Positions 1-8,796 of a stretch of DNA of 64,000 nucleotides are shown one piece after another. The DNA comes from an uncultured Candidatus Saccharibacteria bacterium (GTDB taxonomy: Bacteria > Patescibacteriota > Saccharimonadia > Saccharimonadales > Saccharimonadaceae): positions 44,280-108,279 of the forward strand of contig CALJPD010000019.1 in the NCBI GenBank assembly GCA_937981355.1, in the 5' to 3' direction. The position numbers and the translations under genes are program-made. Position 1 is the first letter of the stretch; every line of letters begins with the position of its first letter. Under the pieces are notes generated by a model that saw nothing but the letters and a program-made list of their open reading frames with translations, searched no databases and had not been told where the DNA came from.

Positions 1-1000
1 CCGTTTTTCGATCGTTTTTAGTTATTTGCCTTTGGCGCTCAATACCTGCGTCGTATGATTTTTTATCCTTATCCTTTTCTCTCACCTCTTGTACTTCGCA
101 ATATGCTGCCGAATATACCTGGGGTTGATTGGTTTCTTTGCCGTCGTTGATTGGGAATGGGTCTTCGTATGGTGCCATTTGGGCGCATTTCGTAACGCGG
201 AGAACTATGCGGTCTTCTTCCTTCGGTTTTTTGCCTTTCGTATGAGCTTCATAGGCAGCTTCGACAAGGCGGCCATAATAACCGTGGGGTTTTGATTGGT
301 TTTTATCGCCGCCATCTTTACTCTCATCATTGGAACCTCTAACAATGTTAGAATGTGGGACGTCTATATAATCTGCCAAGCACCGCAGCACTGGCCATGC
401 GTCGACTTCTCTACCCTCTGCATTTGTGAATAAAGCATTTGACTGAGCATCATCACAGAGATCACGGAAAAGTCGATCAACATTATCAAACCACGCAATT
501 GCCAACTCTTTTGACTGGTCAGCACGTGATTCGGTAAGAATTGTCATGACATTGGGGTCAAGATTGTTACTAAAGAAGGTTTTACACGTGAGCCCTTTGT
601 CATAGTCATTTAAGGTATCCCACCTGTTAGAATCGAATTCGCTGAGATTTGCGAAATTATACGACCGGAGGGGCTTGGGTCGCTCACTACTTGGTGTGCC
701 AGGCTCTACCGGCTCTTGGGTAGGTGACGGAGTTTCTGTCGCCGTGGCAGATGGGGTTGCTTCTGGGCTCGAGCTTGGAGATTCTGATGGAGAGGGTGTT
801 TCTGAAGAGGCTGAGCTAGATCGGCCACGACCTAAAAGAGCTGCTGATAGACCTGCTCCAACAGCCAAGGCTGCACCACCGAGACTCAAACCGAGAAGGA
901 AATCTCGTCTACGGGGTTTTTTTTGTTCATGTGAGGCTGCACTATCTGGTTCTTCAGATCCGCTAGCGTTTGCCGGATAACCATTGTATTTGTCTGTCAT
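1..1000 (-). CDS. exported protein with Tat-like signal, partial (runs off left edge)
   Basis: Open reading frame of 333 visible codons with no stop before the window edge, so the C-terminus is missing. The start ATG at 1000 has a GGGGAGG ribosome site at 1011-1017. Residues 30-35 read RRRDFL and are followed by a hydrophobic stretch (about 35-56), which resembles a twin-arginine signal or anchor. Residues about 60-113 are a Ser/Pro/Thr/Glu-rich linker. The remainder is a polar Lys/Asp-rich domain with a few Cys that I do not recognise. Probably exported and tethered. Whether this lineage has a Tat system cannot be seen here, so the twin arginine may be just a positively charged N-terminus. 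Confidence 0.75.
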   Translation of the reverse strand, partial: MTDKYNGYPANASGSEEPDSAASHEQKKPRRRDFLLGLSLGGAALAVGAGLSAALLGRGRSSSASSETPSPSESPSSSPEATPSATATETPSPTQEPVEPGTPSSERPKPLRSYNFANLSEFDSNRWDTLNDYDKGLTCKTFFSNNLDPNVMTILTESRADQSKELAIAWFDNVDRLFRDLCDDAQSNALFTNAEGREVDAWPVLRCLADYIDVPHSNIVRGSNDESKDGGDKNQSKPHGYYGRLVEAAYEAHTKGKKPKEEDRIVLRVTKCAQMAPYEDPFPINDGKETNQPQVYSAAYCEVQEVREKDKDKKSYDAGIERQRQITKNDRKT

Positions 1001-1437
1001 AAGCTTCAATCCTCCCCAATACAGGATTAGTGGTTATGTGTGCTTATTGTATGCGCACTTGCGTTTCATGCTACCATTGTTTGCGCGGCAGGTCAAATAT
1101 TTTTTGGCCTCTGTTGAGGAAAATGAATGGCGCATGCACACAGAGGTTAGTATAGAAATATATTCGAACGATATTTTTTGGAAAAAATGGGAGATATTTT
1201 ATACATACCGCATGATAAAGAAAATATGGTGGTTTGCAACCACCTAATCATGTAAGAATAAATAATATTCATCCTCCCTCTATATTTGTATTTAAAATAT
1301 ATAACGATACAGACTGACAAATATAATACCAATACACACGCTCATAGGTAAAATACTTGCATGAGCAAATTGCAATATATCCGAGCAACTCATACATATT
1401 GCCACCCCACCCTACATCCGCTATAATACAGAGGTAC
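1001..1437. other. AT-rich intergenic region
   Basis: No convincing gene. The DNA is notably AT-rich from about 1100 to 1430, unlike its neighbours. It contains two copies of the octamer ACAGAGGT (1140-1147 and 1428-1435), the second directly before the tRNA. TATAAT-like boxes near 1422 could drive the tRNA. Confidence 0.5.
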
Positions 1438-1527
1438 GGAGAGGTGCAAGAGTGGTTGAATTGGCACGCCTGGAACGCGTGTGTGGCGGCAACGTCACCC
1501 AGGGTTCGAATCCCTGTCTCTCCGCCA
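1438..1527 (+). tRNA. tRNA-Ser(GGA)
   Basis: A class II tRNA with a long variable arm. The acceptor stem GGAGAGG pairs with 1517-1523, the discriminator is G1524, and CCA is encoded (1525-1527). The anticodon stem CACGC/GCGTG encloses the loop CTGGAAC, giving anticodon GGA. Confidence 0.95.
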
Positions 1528-1665
1528 TATCAGCGCCAGGCGGCACGCTGCCATAGAAGTGCGCTGCTGATTCGTCTTTTGGCATGATGCGTGGCTATAC
1601 TGCATATTTTTGTGCAGATTGGGCTTGCAGAAATGTTTTTTGACAGTTTATACTAAAGGATAATT

Positions 1666-2949
1666 ATGGTACGATCTTCTACACCAGTTATAGAACTCCG
1701 AGGCCTCACCAAGCAGTATGGTCTGGGCGACGCTGCCCAAAATGCCTTGGACAACGTCGACCTGCGAGTCGAAAAAGGCGAATTCATCGTAATCATGGGC
1801 CCCAGTGGTTGCGGTAAGACGACATTGCTCAATATCATGGGCTTGCTCGACCGCGCCGATAGCGGCGAGTATTTTCTTGATGGAACATCGGTGGCCACGC
1901 TGAGCAAGCGCCAGCACGCCCGGATTCGCTCGCGGCAGATTGGCATCGTCTTCCAGAGTTTTAACCTGATTAATCGCCTAACGGTGCTTGAGAATGTTGC
2001 CCTTCCCCTGAGTTATCGTGGAGGGATGCGCCGCGTCAAGCGTCTGGAGCAAGCCAGTGCAGTGCTGAAGAATTTCCACCTCCAAGAGCGCGAATATTAC
2101 ATGCCGTGGCAGCTTAGTGGTGGACAGGTGCAGCGTGTGGCAATTGCTCGCGCCCTGGTAAATCACCCGTCGATTATCCTAGCTGATGAGCCAACTGGTA
2201 ACCTCGATAGCCGTTCGAGCCATATCATCATGGAAGAACTGGCTCAACTACACCGCCGGGGTAATACCATCATTATGGTGACGCACAACCCGAACCTCAC
2301 GAGCTATGCTAGCCGCGTGATTAAGATGCTTGATGGGCAGATTGCCAGTGATGAGCAGATGCGCACCACTGCTGCCACGCCAACACCAGTGGCTCGCAAG
2401 CCACGGGTTCGCCGAGCGGCACCTGCTGGCAAGACTACACCGACGATTGCGCACGGCTCGGCATCGGCTGCTCAGCCAGCTGTACCCGTCAAGGCAATTG
2501 CTCGCGGTCGTCCCGCCAAGGCTACGGCACCAGCAACGACAGCGCCAACAGTGGTCGACTACGAAGATCCGCACACCCAAGATGGCCCAACTATTGAGCC
2601 TATGCCAGTTGCCCCACCAGAGGTGCCGCCAGCCTTGCCGGCCGCGCCGCAGGCTCCGTCGGTAGCGCAGCCTGCTCTGGCACACTCTGCTGCGCCGGCT
2701 CATACAACCTCAGTTACCCCGGCTCAGTCTACACCAGCTTTGCCAGCGCAACCTACCCCAGCTCAATCCCAACCAGCTGCACCACAGCCAACCAACCAAC
2801 CTGCAGCACCAGTGGCCCATACTGCAGCTCAGCCATCATCTACGTCGTCTGCTGTATCGGTCGCTCAGCCAGTTGTGGCTACACCGGCTCAGCAGCCCGC
2901 TACACCATCGTCTGCTCACCAATCTAGCACAAAGGAGCCCCAGGCATGA
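1666..2949 (+). CDS. MacB/LolD-type ABC transporter ATP-binding protein with long Ala/Pro-rich tail
   Basis: ATPase subunit of an exporter of the MacAB/Lol type. Walker A is GPSGCGKTT (residues 45-53). The signature LSGGQVQRVAIARAL and a Walker B ending in DEPTGNLD follow in the usual order. The domain ends near residue 230, the normal family size. About 200 residues of low-complexity Ala/Pro/Gln/Thr sequence follow, which is unusual for a cytoplasmic ATPase. The start ATG at 1666 has a weak AAAGGA site. The permease gene starts inside the stop codon (ATGA), so the two form an operon. The cargo is unknown. Confidence 0.9.
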   Translation: MVRSSTPVIELRGLTKQYGLGDAAQNALDNVDLRVEKGEFIVIMGPSGCGKTTLLNIMGLLDRADSGEYFLDGTSVATLSKRQHARIRSRQIGIVFQSFNLINRLTVLENVALPLSYRGGMRRVKRLEQASAVLKNFHLQEREYYMPWQLSGGQVQRVAIARALVNHPSIILADEPTGNLDSRSSHIIMEELAQLHRRGNTIIMVTHNPNLTSYASRVIKMLDGQIASDEQMRTTAATPTPVARKPRVRRAAPAGKTTPTIAHGSASAAQPAVPVKAIARGRPAKATAPATTAPTVVDYEDPHTQDGPTIEPMPVAPPEVPPALPAAPQAPSVAQPALAHSAAPAHTTSVTPAQSTPALPAQPTPAQSQPAAPQPTNQPAAPVAHTAAQPSSTSSAVSVAQPVVATPAQQPATPSSAHQSSTKEPQA

Positions 2950-4169
2950 TAATTATTGACCATTTCGAAAATGCAAGCAGCAGCTTCCGGCGCAACCGCG
3001 GCCGTAATTTGCTGGCGACGCTGGGTGTGGCAATTGGCGTGGGTAGCATCGTGGCGATCTTGGCGCTGAGTGGTGGCCTGCATAATATTATTTCTCAACA
3101 GGTGTCTGAGCTTAATAATAACCTCATTGTCGTGCGCCCTGGTGTACAAGATAAGAGTTTCTCGTCACTGGCGAGCTCGGTCGCGCAATATAATTACAAT
3201 ACCAGCACCATCACCGAGTCCGATGTCGAGGCGGTACGCAAGATGCCACATATCCGCGCTGTAGCACCAATGATGACTTCTGAGAATAAGCTCAAGGGCG
3301 ATGGTCGAGAAGCTAATGCGACTGTTGTGGCGACCTCGCCAGATCTTGCCATTACGAGCCAGCTTGCACTGCGCGATGGCGATTTCCTTGAGGGTGGCAC
3401 ACACGACGCCAAGCCAGCGGTGCTTGGCCCAAAGCTGTCGGTGCAGCTGTTTGGTACAGAGCAGTCAATTAGCCAGACCTTCAAGATTCGCGGCAAGGAA
3501 TTCATCGTCGTCGGGATATTGCGCGGTGTAGAAAAACCGCTGAATTATAACAATGTCGATTTCGACAACGCAGCTATCATCACCACTGAGGCAGGTAAAA
3601 AAATTCACAACGGCCATACACAGATTCAGCAGATCAACATCCAGGCTGATGCGTCGCAGCAGGTCGGGCAGATTGCTCAGCAAGTTAAGGACAAGATTAA
3701 GCAAAATCACCAAGGGGAAGAAGACTTTACTGTGGCAACGGGCGATGCGATCAGCCAACCAACCAACCGGCTCTTCACAGCACTAACCCAGGTGTTGACG
3801 CTGATTGCAGCCATCTCGCTGGTGGTTGGTGGCATTGGTATCATGAACATCATGCTGGTGAGCGTGGTAGAGCGCACGCGCGAGGTGGGTATCCGCAAAG
3901 CGGTTGGTGCGACTGATGGTAATATCATCACGCAGTTTGTTATTGAGGCGCTGGCGATTAGTTTGCTTGGTGGTATCCTGGGCTACATCCTGGGCTACAT
4001 AGTGGCGCTGAGCTTTAGCGTCTGGCTGTCCTTCCCGCCAGCACTGGAGTGGCAGACAGCGGTGATGGCAATTGGTCTTGCACTAGCGGTTGGCCTCACC
4101 TTTGGTCTCTACCCAGCTATCCGTGCCGCGCGCAAGAACACAATTGAGTCGCTACGGCAGTACCATTAA
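2946..4169 (+). CDS. MacB-like ABC transporter permease (FtsX domain)
   Basis: A 407-residue membrane partner of the upstream ATPase, translationally coupled by a 4-nt overlap. The N-terminus has a charged RRNRGRN segment and a membrane helix (about residues 20-45). An extracytoplasmic MacB_PCD-type domain follows (about 45-270). Three C-terminal helices form the FtsX domain, with the typical ERTREVGIRKAVGA loop. This is the architecture of MacB-family mechanotransducing exporters of peptides or lipoproteins. No MacA-type adaptor is adjacent. A strong terminator follows. Confidence 0.9.
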   Translation: MIIIDHFENASSSFRRNRGRNLLATLGVAIGVGSIVAILALSGGLHNIISQQVSELNNNLIVVRPGVQDKSFSSLASSVAQYNYNTSTITESDVEAVRKMPHIRAVAPMMTSENKLKGDGREANATVVATSPDLAITSQLALRDGDFLEGGTHDAKPAVLGPKLSVQLFGTEQSISQTFKIRGKEFIVVGILRGVEKPLNYNNVDFDNAAIITTEAGKKIHNGHTQIQQINIQADASQQVGQIAQQVKDKIKQNHQGEEDFTVATGDAISQPTNRLFTALTQVLTLIAAISLVVGGIGIMNIMLVSVVERTREVGIRKAVGATDGNIITQFVIEALAISLLGGILGYILGYIVALSFSVWLSFPPALEWQTAVMAIGLALAVGLTFGLYPAIRAARKNTIESLRQYH

Positions 4170-4192
4170 TCGACATAGTTATGTTGACACAG

Positions 4193-4219
4193 AACCCGCC
4201 AGGAGAGTGGCGGGTTTTT
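4193..4219 (+). terminator. rho-independent terminator
   Basis: Stem AACCCGCCA (4193-4201) with TGGCGGGTT (4208-4216), 6-nt loop, followed by T residues. It closes the ABC transporter operon. Confidence 0.9.
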
Positions 4220-4280
4220 ACTTGGCTTTCTATCCTACTCTACTCTAAATATAGAGTTTTGAAGTGTGAAGTTTGACATT

Positions 4281-5303
4281 TCAAGATATACTGCCCCTTC
4301 CCTGCTTCACGCCATTCAACACGCCAAGGTAGCAGCTAGCAAATTCTGCTAGTATCATGCCATGTAATACCTGCTCTACCTCTGTCTCGCCAGCAAGCAA
4401 GATAGACTTTGCATGGGGTCTGCGGCCACTGAGGCGGCGATCGAGCACCGCCATGCGCTGCTGGGTAGTGGTGTCATTCTCCCCCACTAGGTCGAATAGC
4501 GCAAATGGCTTATCTACCGGATGACTTAGCCAGCCATGAGCATCAGCGTGCTCTGCCTCAGTAAGGGTGGTAGAAAAGGCTACATTATGCGCTCGTTCCT
4601 GCCAACACCATTGCCACCACTGGGCCACTGGCGCGAGCGCTCCACTGCTACAAAACACTGCTGTCTTGCCCGCCGCCTGGCGTGCGAGCTGCTTGGCGAG
4701 GTTATGGGTGGTCGACACGGTAGCGCCCCACTGCTGCAGCACGTTGCTCACATGCCCTGCTCTATGGACTATAGTATCCACTACGTTACCATCCAGCAGG
4801 TGGTAAGCCGCCAGCAACCTACCAAGCGTCGTGAGTATGCGCTGCCGCTCCACCTGCCCTTCCCTATGAGCAATTGGCATAATAGTGGCTGTAGGATATA
4901 CTGCAGCATACTCAGCCACGGCAGCAGCATGAGTGAGTAGAATAGCTAGAGCGGCGTGCTGCTGTGTATCGCGCAATATATTTTTCACCTGGTCAGGTGA
5001 GATGCCAGCCTCGATAATAATCACCAAACTCTGTGCACTCACAAATGGTGGTACTGCTGCTGCCTTGCAGCACAGTACAGGCACAGCCATGTGAGGCTGC
5101 ACGAGCTGCTGAGCGACGTGAGCCAGCACTGCACCACCATCCGTTGCTATAATAACAACATTATGAATATCATGCTGGGGTGATATGTGTGAGAGCTGAT
5201 TTGCTACCTCTGTTGGTAGCGTCGTTTGTTTCCATAATGTTGCAACGTGACGCAGAGTGGCCTCGGCACCACGTTGAAGTAATATGGTCTGGTCATCAAG
5301 CAT
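4281..5303 (-). CDS. SIS-domain sugar-phosphate isomerase-like protein (bifunctional PGI/PMI family)
   Basis: A 340-residue protein that resembles the archaeal/bacterial bifunctional phosphoglucose/phosphomannose isomerase family: two SIS-type alpha/beta halves and a C-terminal helix with the family-like pattern AEFASCYLGVLNG. The match is moderate and residues are diverged, so the exact substrate is uncertain. I chose the ATG at 5303 because AAGGAG lies 8 nt upstream. A longer in-frame start at 5348 has no ribosome site. It stands alone, convergent with the ABC operon. Confidence 0.65.
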   Translation of the reverse strand: MLDDQTILLQRGAEATLRHVATLWKQTTLPTEVANQLSHISPQHDIHNVVIIATDGGAVLAHVAQQLVQPHMAVPVLCCKAAAVPPFVSAQSLVIIIEAGISPDQVKNILRDTQQHAALAILLTHAAAVAEYAAVYPTATIMPIAHREGQVERQRILTTLGRLLAAYHLLDGNVVDTIVHRAGHVSNVLQQWGATVSTTHNLAKQLARQAAGKTAVFCSSGALAPVAQWWQWCWQERAHNVAFSTTLTEAEHADAHGWLSHPVDKPFALFDLVGENDTTTQQRMAVLDRRLSGRRPHAKSILLAGETEVEQVLHGMILAEFASCYLGVLNGVKQGRGSIS

Positions 5304-5393
5304 AATCGTCTCCTTCTGCTTGCAAGAGTATACCCTCCCATGATACATTAATTAGCAGAGAATCATAAGCATATTTGGAGACAGGTGGGAACC

Positions 5394-5858
5394 ATGAATA
5401 TCAGCACTACATCACAATCAATTACCGACGATCAAGAGCTTGCCAAGGTGCTTGCTGGGATCGGTCCACAGGTAGGCACAGCAGCGTCGCAGCGGTCGCA
5501 GGCGATGATGTCGGGGCAAGGTGCTGGCCGTTCATCACTCTCGGGTATGTCGGGCAATATGGGTTCGTCGGTGCCAGTCATGTCCTCGCAGCAGCAATCT
5601 TCTCAGCCTGCGCCCAGTGGTGAGGCGCTCAATGGCGTGAAGCAATCGGCGATCAAAGAGCTGCGCCCACTGGTGGATAAGCTCAATGTCAGTCCAGATG
5701 AGAAATTCGATACCTATTTGCTTTTGATCCGTTCGACAGACGACAAGAGTTTGATCGACCCAGCGTACCAAATTGCCAAATCCATCCGCGATGAAACCCG
5801 CCGCGCCCAAGCGCTGCTCGACATCATCAAAGAGATCGATTATTTGTCGCAGCGGTAA
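5394..5858 (+). CDS. conserved small helical protein, function unknown
   Basis: A 154-residue protein. The first half is a flexible Ser/Gly/Met/Gln-rich region (to about residue 75). The second half is a compact helical domain (about 80-154), rich in Asp, Arg and Ile, which looks folded. No signal peptide or membrane segment. The ATG at 5394 follows an AGGTGGG site. A GTG three codons earlier is also possible. I do not recognise a family. It forms a single-gene unit with its own terminator. Confidence 0.7.
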   Translation: MNISTTSQSITDDQELAKVLAGIGPQVGTAASQRSQAMMSGQGAGRSSLSGMSGNMGSSVPVMSSQQQSSQPAPSGEALNGVKQSAIKELRPLVDKLNVSPDEKFDTYLLLIRSTDDKSLIDPAYQIAKSIRDETRRAQALLDIIKEIDYLSQR

Positions 5859-5884
5859 CGACTTATAGAGTAAGAATAGGCATT

Positions 5885-5908
5885 ATCACCACTGATGTGG
5901 TGATTTTG
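5885..5908 (+). terminator. rho-independent terminator
   Basis: Stem ATCACCAC (5885-5892) and GTGGTGAT (5897-5904), TGAT loop, then T-rich sequence. Confidence 0.85.
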
Positions 5909-5928
5909 TTATGGTGCTAAAAATGATA

Positions 5929-5934
5929 TATAAT
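5929..5934 (+). promoter_or_regulatory. -10 box, very short leader
   Basis: TATAAT ending 12 nt before the ATG at 5947. With start of transcription about 7 nt downstream, the leader would be about 5 nt and too short for a Shine-Dalgarno site. Confidence 0.6.
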
Positions 5935-5946
5935 ACAAACACAACC

Positions 5947-6867
5947 ATGACAAAGACACACCACCATAAGTCACACCATACACATAAACGCAAACGCTAT
6001 GATATTGATACAATGCCGTCGCTTATATCGCCGAGCCAATGGTCGACGTCTTCTTCGAACATCAAAAAGCAGCTTGTTACCGTTGATGCAGCGCTGAAGA
6101 GCCAAAAGCCACACCTTGCCTACCTCGTCGAGCAGCAGGGTCGCAATTGGAGTGAGGAAAAACGCCGCCAGCGACGCTCGGTTGCCCTGGGAGAAAGTGC
6201 TGTGACGCTTGTGCAGCACTATGCGAGCAAAGAACAGTGGTCGCATGTCGATATGGCGCGGCTGCTCGCAGCGTATCCTGGCTGGGTGGAGGCGACTGAA
6301 CAAGATGATACGACGCTAACTCGACAAGAAAATAAACAGCGGATCAAAAAGCTCACACACTTTAACCATGCCCTGCGCGATGTGATAGACAACGCCACAC
6401 ACTCTTGTGAGACATGGAAGTCGATACCGTCTGTATCAGATATAGTTAACGGCTTAGAAGCAGTGTGCCCAGGCAATAAGCATACTCAAAACAAGCAAGA
6501 TCGAAAAGATATGCTGTATGCGACAGTAGCGGGCATTCGCAATGAAGTGCTTTTTATGCGGGTGCTGGATGAAGCGGGCATTGCCTATGAGCCAGGTACG
6601 GCCAACCAGGATATGCGCGGGATAGATATGATAGTGAATGGTAAGCTTATTGACCTCAAGTCGTCTGAATACTACGAATATGAGGCCCAGGAAGATGCTG
6701 CTGAGCATGATGATGACGGGCGGATCTTTTTCTTCCCTGGTGTGGAGGGGTATGAATACCGTAATAAATTAATGTTGCCGAAGGAAAAAATTATTCAGGT
6801 TATGCCACGGGTGGTAGCCCGCATGTATAGCCATGGCATTCTAGATAAGCCAACACAACAGAGGTAG
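5947..6867 (+). CDS. PD-(D/E)XK nuclease-like protein
   Basis: 306 residues. The N-terminus is His/Lys-rich. The middle is helical and basic. The C-terminal part carries a restriction-nuclease-like core: E200 in a helix, then D227 and D236-L-K238 on the following strands (pattern GID...LIDLKSS). This is the PD-(D/E)XK arrangement of Mg-dependent endonucleases. The start at 5947 is chosen because the -10 box lies directly upstream; a start at 5911 would lie upstream of that -10 box. No methyltransferase or phage gene is adjacent, so a repair or RNA-processing role is as likely as defence. Confidence 0.6.
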   Translation: MTKTHHHKSHHTHKRKRYDIDTMPSLISPSQWSTSSSNIKKQLVTVDAALKSQKPHLAYLVEQQGRNWSEEKRRQRRSVALGESAVTLVQHYASKEQWSHVDMARLLAAYPGWVEATEQDDTTLTRQENKQRIKKLTHFNHALRDVIDNATHSCETWKSIPSVSDIVNGLEAVCPGNKHTQNKQDRKDMLYATVAGIRNEVLFMRVLDEAGIAYEPGTANQDMRGIDMIVNGKLIDLKSSEYYEYEAQEDAAEHDDDGRIFFFPGVEGYEYRNKLMLPKEKIIQVMPRVVARMYSHGILDKPTQQR

Positions 6868-6919
6868 ATTCCACCACAGACATGCGACCATAACAGAGGT
6901 AAAGGAGGTGCATTGCTAT

Positions 6920-7219
6920 ATGCCACACGAAATACCACGGCAGCCGTCAAATGAAGACTACGAGAGGCACTCAGTACTCAAAGAGTCAATTTCTCGATCG
7001 ATTTTTGAAAGAAGGCCATGGCCCTATAGTGGGGCTGAGAATGAGACGAGGCTGCTTTCTATCCAGTGGATGTCGCTACAGTGTGCCGAGGATGGCTGGG
7101 TAGCAATTGGTCTGACCACTGATGGGCGCTATGTAAGAGTAAATATCAGCAATAATACAGAAGATGTGATACTTGAAGTAGAGGCCAAACAAGCTGATGG
7201 AGAGACAGACATTTCATAG
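6920..7219 (+). CDS. small hypothetical protein
   Basis: 99 residues, acidic, predicted mixed alpha/beta (strands near GWVAIGLTTDGRYVRVNI). No signal or membrane segment. The ATG at 6920 is preceded by AAAGGAGGTG at 6901-6910, a near-perfect anti-16S match, so translation is likely despite the lack of a recognised family. It may be cotranscribed with the nuclease-like gene 50 nt upstream. Confidence 0.6.
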   Translation: MPHEIPRQPSNEDYERHSVLKESISRSIFERRPWPYSGAENETRLLSIQWMSLQCAEDGWVAIGLTTDGRYVRVNISNNTEDVILEVEAKQADGETDIS

Positions 7220-7259
7220 AGCAGTCAGAGCAGGTATCCGCAGGGTAAAAAACACTAGC

Positions 7260-8687
7260 TTAGATTGCCGATGTACGCTTGTTGTGGCGCGAAGTTGGCT
7301 TTTTCTTGCGCTTGGCTTTGTCTTTGGCTTTAGGTCGAGGTTTGCTAGCGTCTTTTGTGCGCTTGCTCTTGCCTCGCGCTGGCTTCTTCTTCGATGCTTG
7401 CCGCTCGTGGATAGCGTTTCGTACCTCTGTTATTTCGTCCCAGGGGTGGGTTCCGTCGGCGCGTTCGATGGTTTTTTCATGGCCTTTGCCGAGGAAGACA
7501 ACGGTGTCGCGGGTGGTGCGGGCACGGCGAATAGCAAAGCGGATGGCCTCAGCGCGGTCGTGGATGAGGAAGAGATCGGTATCTTGGGTTTTGCCAGCGG
7601 CTTCTGCGCCTTTGGCGATTTGGGTGAGGATGTGTTGCCCATCGACATCGCGGTCGTCTTCTTCGGTGAGAATAAGCTCGTCAGCAATTCGCCCTGCGAT
7701 CTTGCCTTGGATGGCTCGCTTGGACTCATCGCGCCGGCCAGCCGAGCCAAACAGGACGATCAGCTTGCCTTTCGTGCTCGCTCGCACACTACCGAGGAGC
7801 CGCTCAAAAGCGTCGGGTGTGTGGGCAAAATCAACAATAGCAGAGAATGGCTGCCCAGCATCCACGACTGTCATGCGGCCATCCACCCCAGTGAGTGCAG
7901 CCAGGCCGTGCTCGATCTGCGCCCGGCTTAAGCCCACCTCGTGCCCCACCGCTACTGCGGCTAGGCTGTTGACGATGTTGAACTCACCCGGCATATTGAT
8001 GGTGATGTGGTGCATCTCCCCCATGAGCCACACGTCGTAGCGGCTACCCGAGGCGGTTTGGGTGATGTTAGTCGCCCGGATGTTGCCGTCAGCGATGCCG
8101 TAGCATAGGCTACGGGGCACGGCTTGCTCGAAGACTGCTGCTGATGGGTCATCCGCATTGATAATGCCAACCCGCCGCGCCAGCTTGAAGAGACGCGTTT
8201 TGACGGCGCGGTAGCGCTCAAATGTCTTGTGATAATCGAGATGCTCGTGCGTGACGTTAGTCATGACGGCAATGTCGATCGGGACGCCAAAGATGCGGTG
8301 CTGCGCCAATGCGTGGCTCGTCACCTCTAGCACTACCCACTGCACATTATGCCGCCGAAACTCCGCCAAACGCTGCTGCAACAGGGGTGCAGACACAGTG
8401 GTCATGTGCTCGGTTTGCGGTGTGATGTCGCTGTTTACCCCATAGGCCACCGTCGTCATTAGGCCGACATTGTAGCCTGCTTCGACCAGCATGCGGTGGA
8501 TCATAAAGCACGTCGTGGTCTTGCCGTTCGTCCCTGTTACGCCAATGACGTGCATGCCCTGGGCTGGGAAGCCTTGGTTGGCTGCTGCTATAGTGGCTTC
8601 AAGCAGCCGATAGCCTGGCTCTAGCGCCGCCAGCACGCTGGGTGGGAGAGTATTCTTGAGTGTTTGTTTTAGAGAAGAAGATGCCAT
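7260..8687 (-). CDS. murE: UDP-N-acetylmuramyl peptide ligase, MurE type, short N-terminus
   Basis: ATP-dependent ligase that adds the third residue to the UDP-MurNAc-dipeptide in the cytoplasm. GTNGKTTT forms the P-loop near residue 50. The central domain has NVTHEHLDYH and the carbamylated-Lys region YRAVKTRLF. The C-terminal domain has FGSAGRRDESKR and LGKGHEKT. In well-studied MurE the P-loop lies near residue 110, so most of the UDP-binding first domain is absent. The amino-acid-specificity loop (DNPR in the diaminopimelate enzymes) reads DDRD. The C-terminus ends in a Lys/Arg-rich tail. The start at 8687 is set by the promoter only 7 nt away. Confidence 0.88.
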   Translation of the reverse strand: MASSSLKQTLKNTLPPSVLAALEPGYRLLEATIAAANQGFPAQGMHVIGVTGTNGKTTTCFMIHRMLVEAGYNVGLMTTVAYGVNSDITPQTEHMTTVSAPLLQQRLAEFRRHNVQWVVLEVTSHALAQHRIFGVPIDIAVMTNVTHEHLDYHKTFERYRAVKTRLFKLARRVGIINADDPSAAVFEQAVPRSLCYGIADGNIRATNITQTASGSRYDVWLMGEMHHITINMPGEFNIVNSLAAVAVGHEVGLSRAQIEHGLAALTGVDGRMTVVDAGQPFSAIVDFAHTPDAFERLLGSVRASTKGKLIVLFGSAGRRDESKRAIQGKIAGRIADELILTEEDDRDVDGQHILTQIAKGAEAAGKTQDTDLFLIHDRAEAIRFAIRRARTTRDTVVFLGKGHEKTIERADGTHPWDEITEVRNAIHERQASKKKPARGKSKRTKDASKPRPKAKDKAKRKKKPTSRHNKRTSAI

Positions 8688-8694
8688 GGCACAT

Positions 8695-8703
8695 ATTATA
8701 CCA
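8695..8703 (-). promoter_or_regulatory. extended -10 box of murE, leaderless
   Basis: TGG-TATAAT on the minus strand, ending 7 nt before the murE ATG at 8687. Confidence 0.75.
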
Positions 8704-8796
8704 CTTTTGGTAGTATTTAAAACCATGAGAGGCATGATTTTTTGAGCAAGTAAATATGCTAAGATGAGGGCTGTAAAACACTCGCTTCCAGACCAT

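Noticed and set aside
675..980. Plus-strand 101-codon frame
   Set aside because: Mirror of the minus-strand exported protein, which has a ribosome site, signal and linker.
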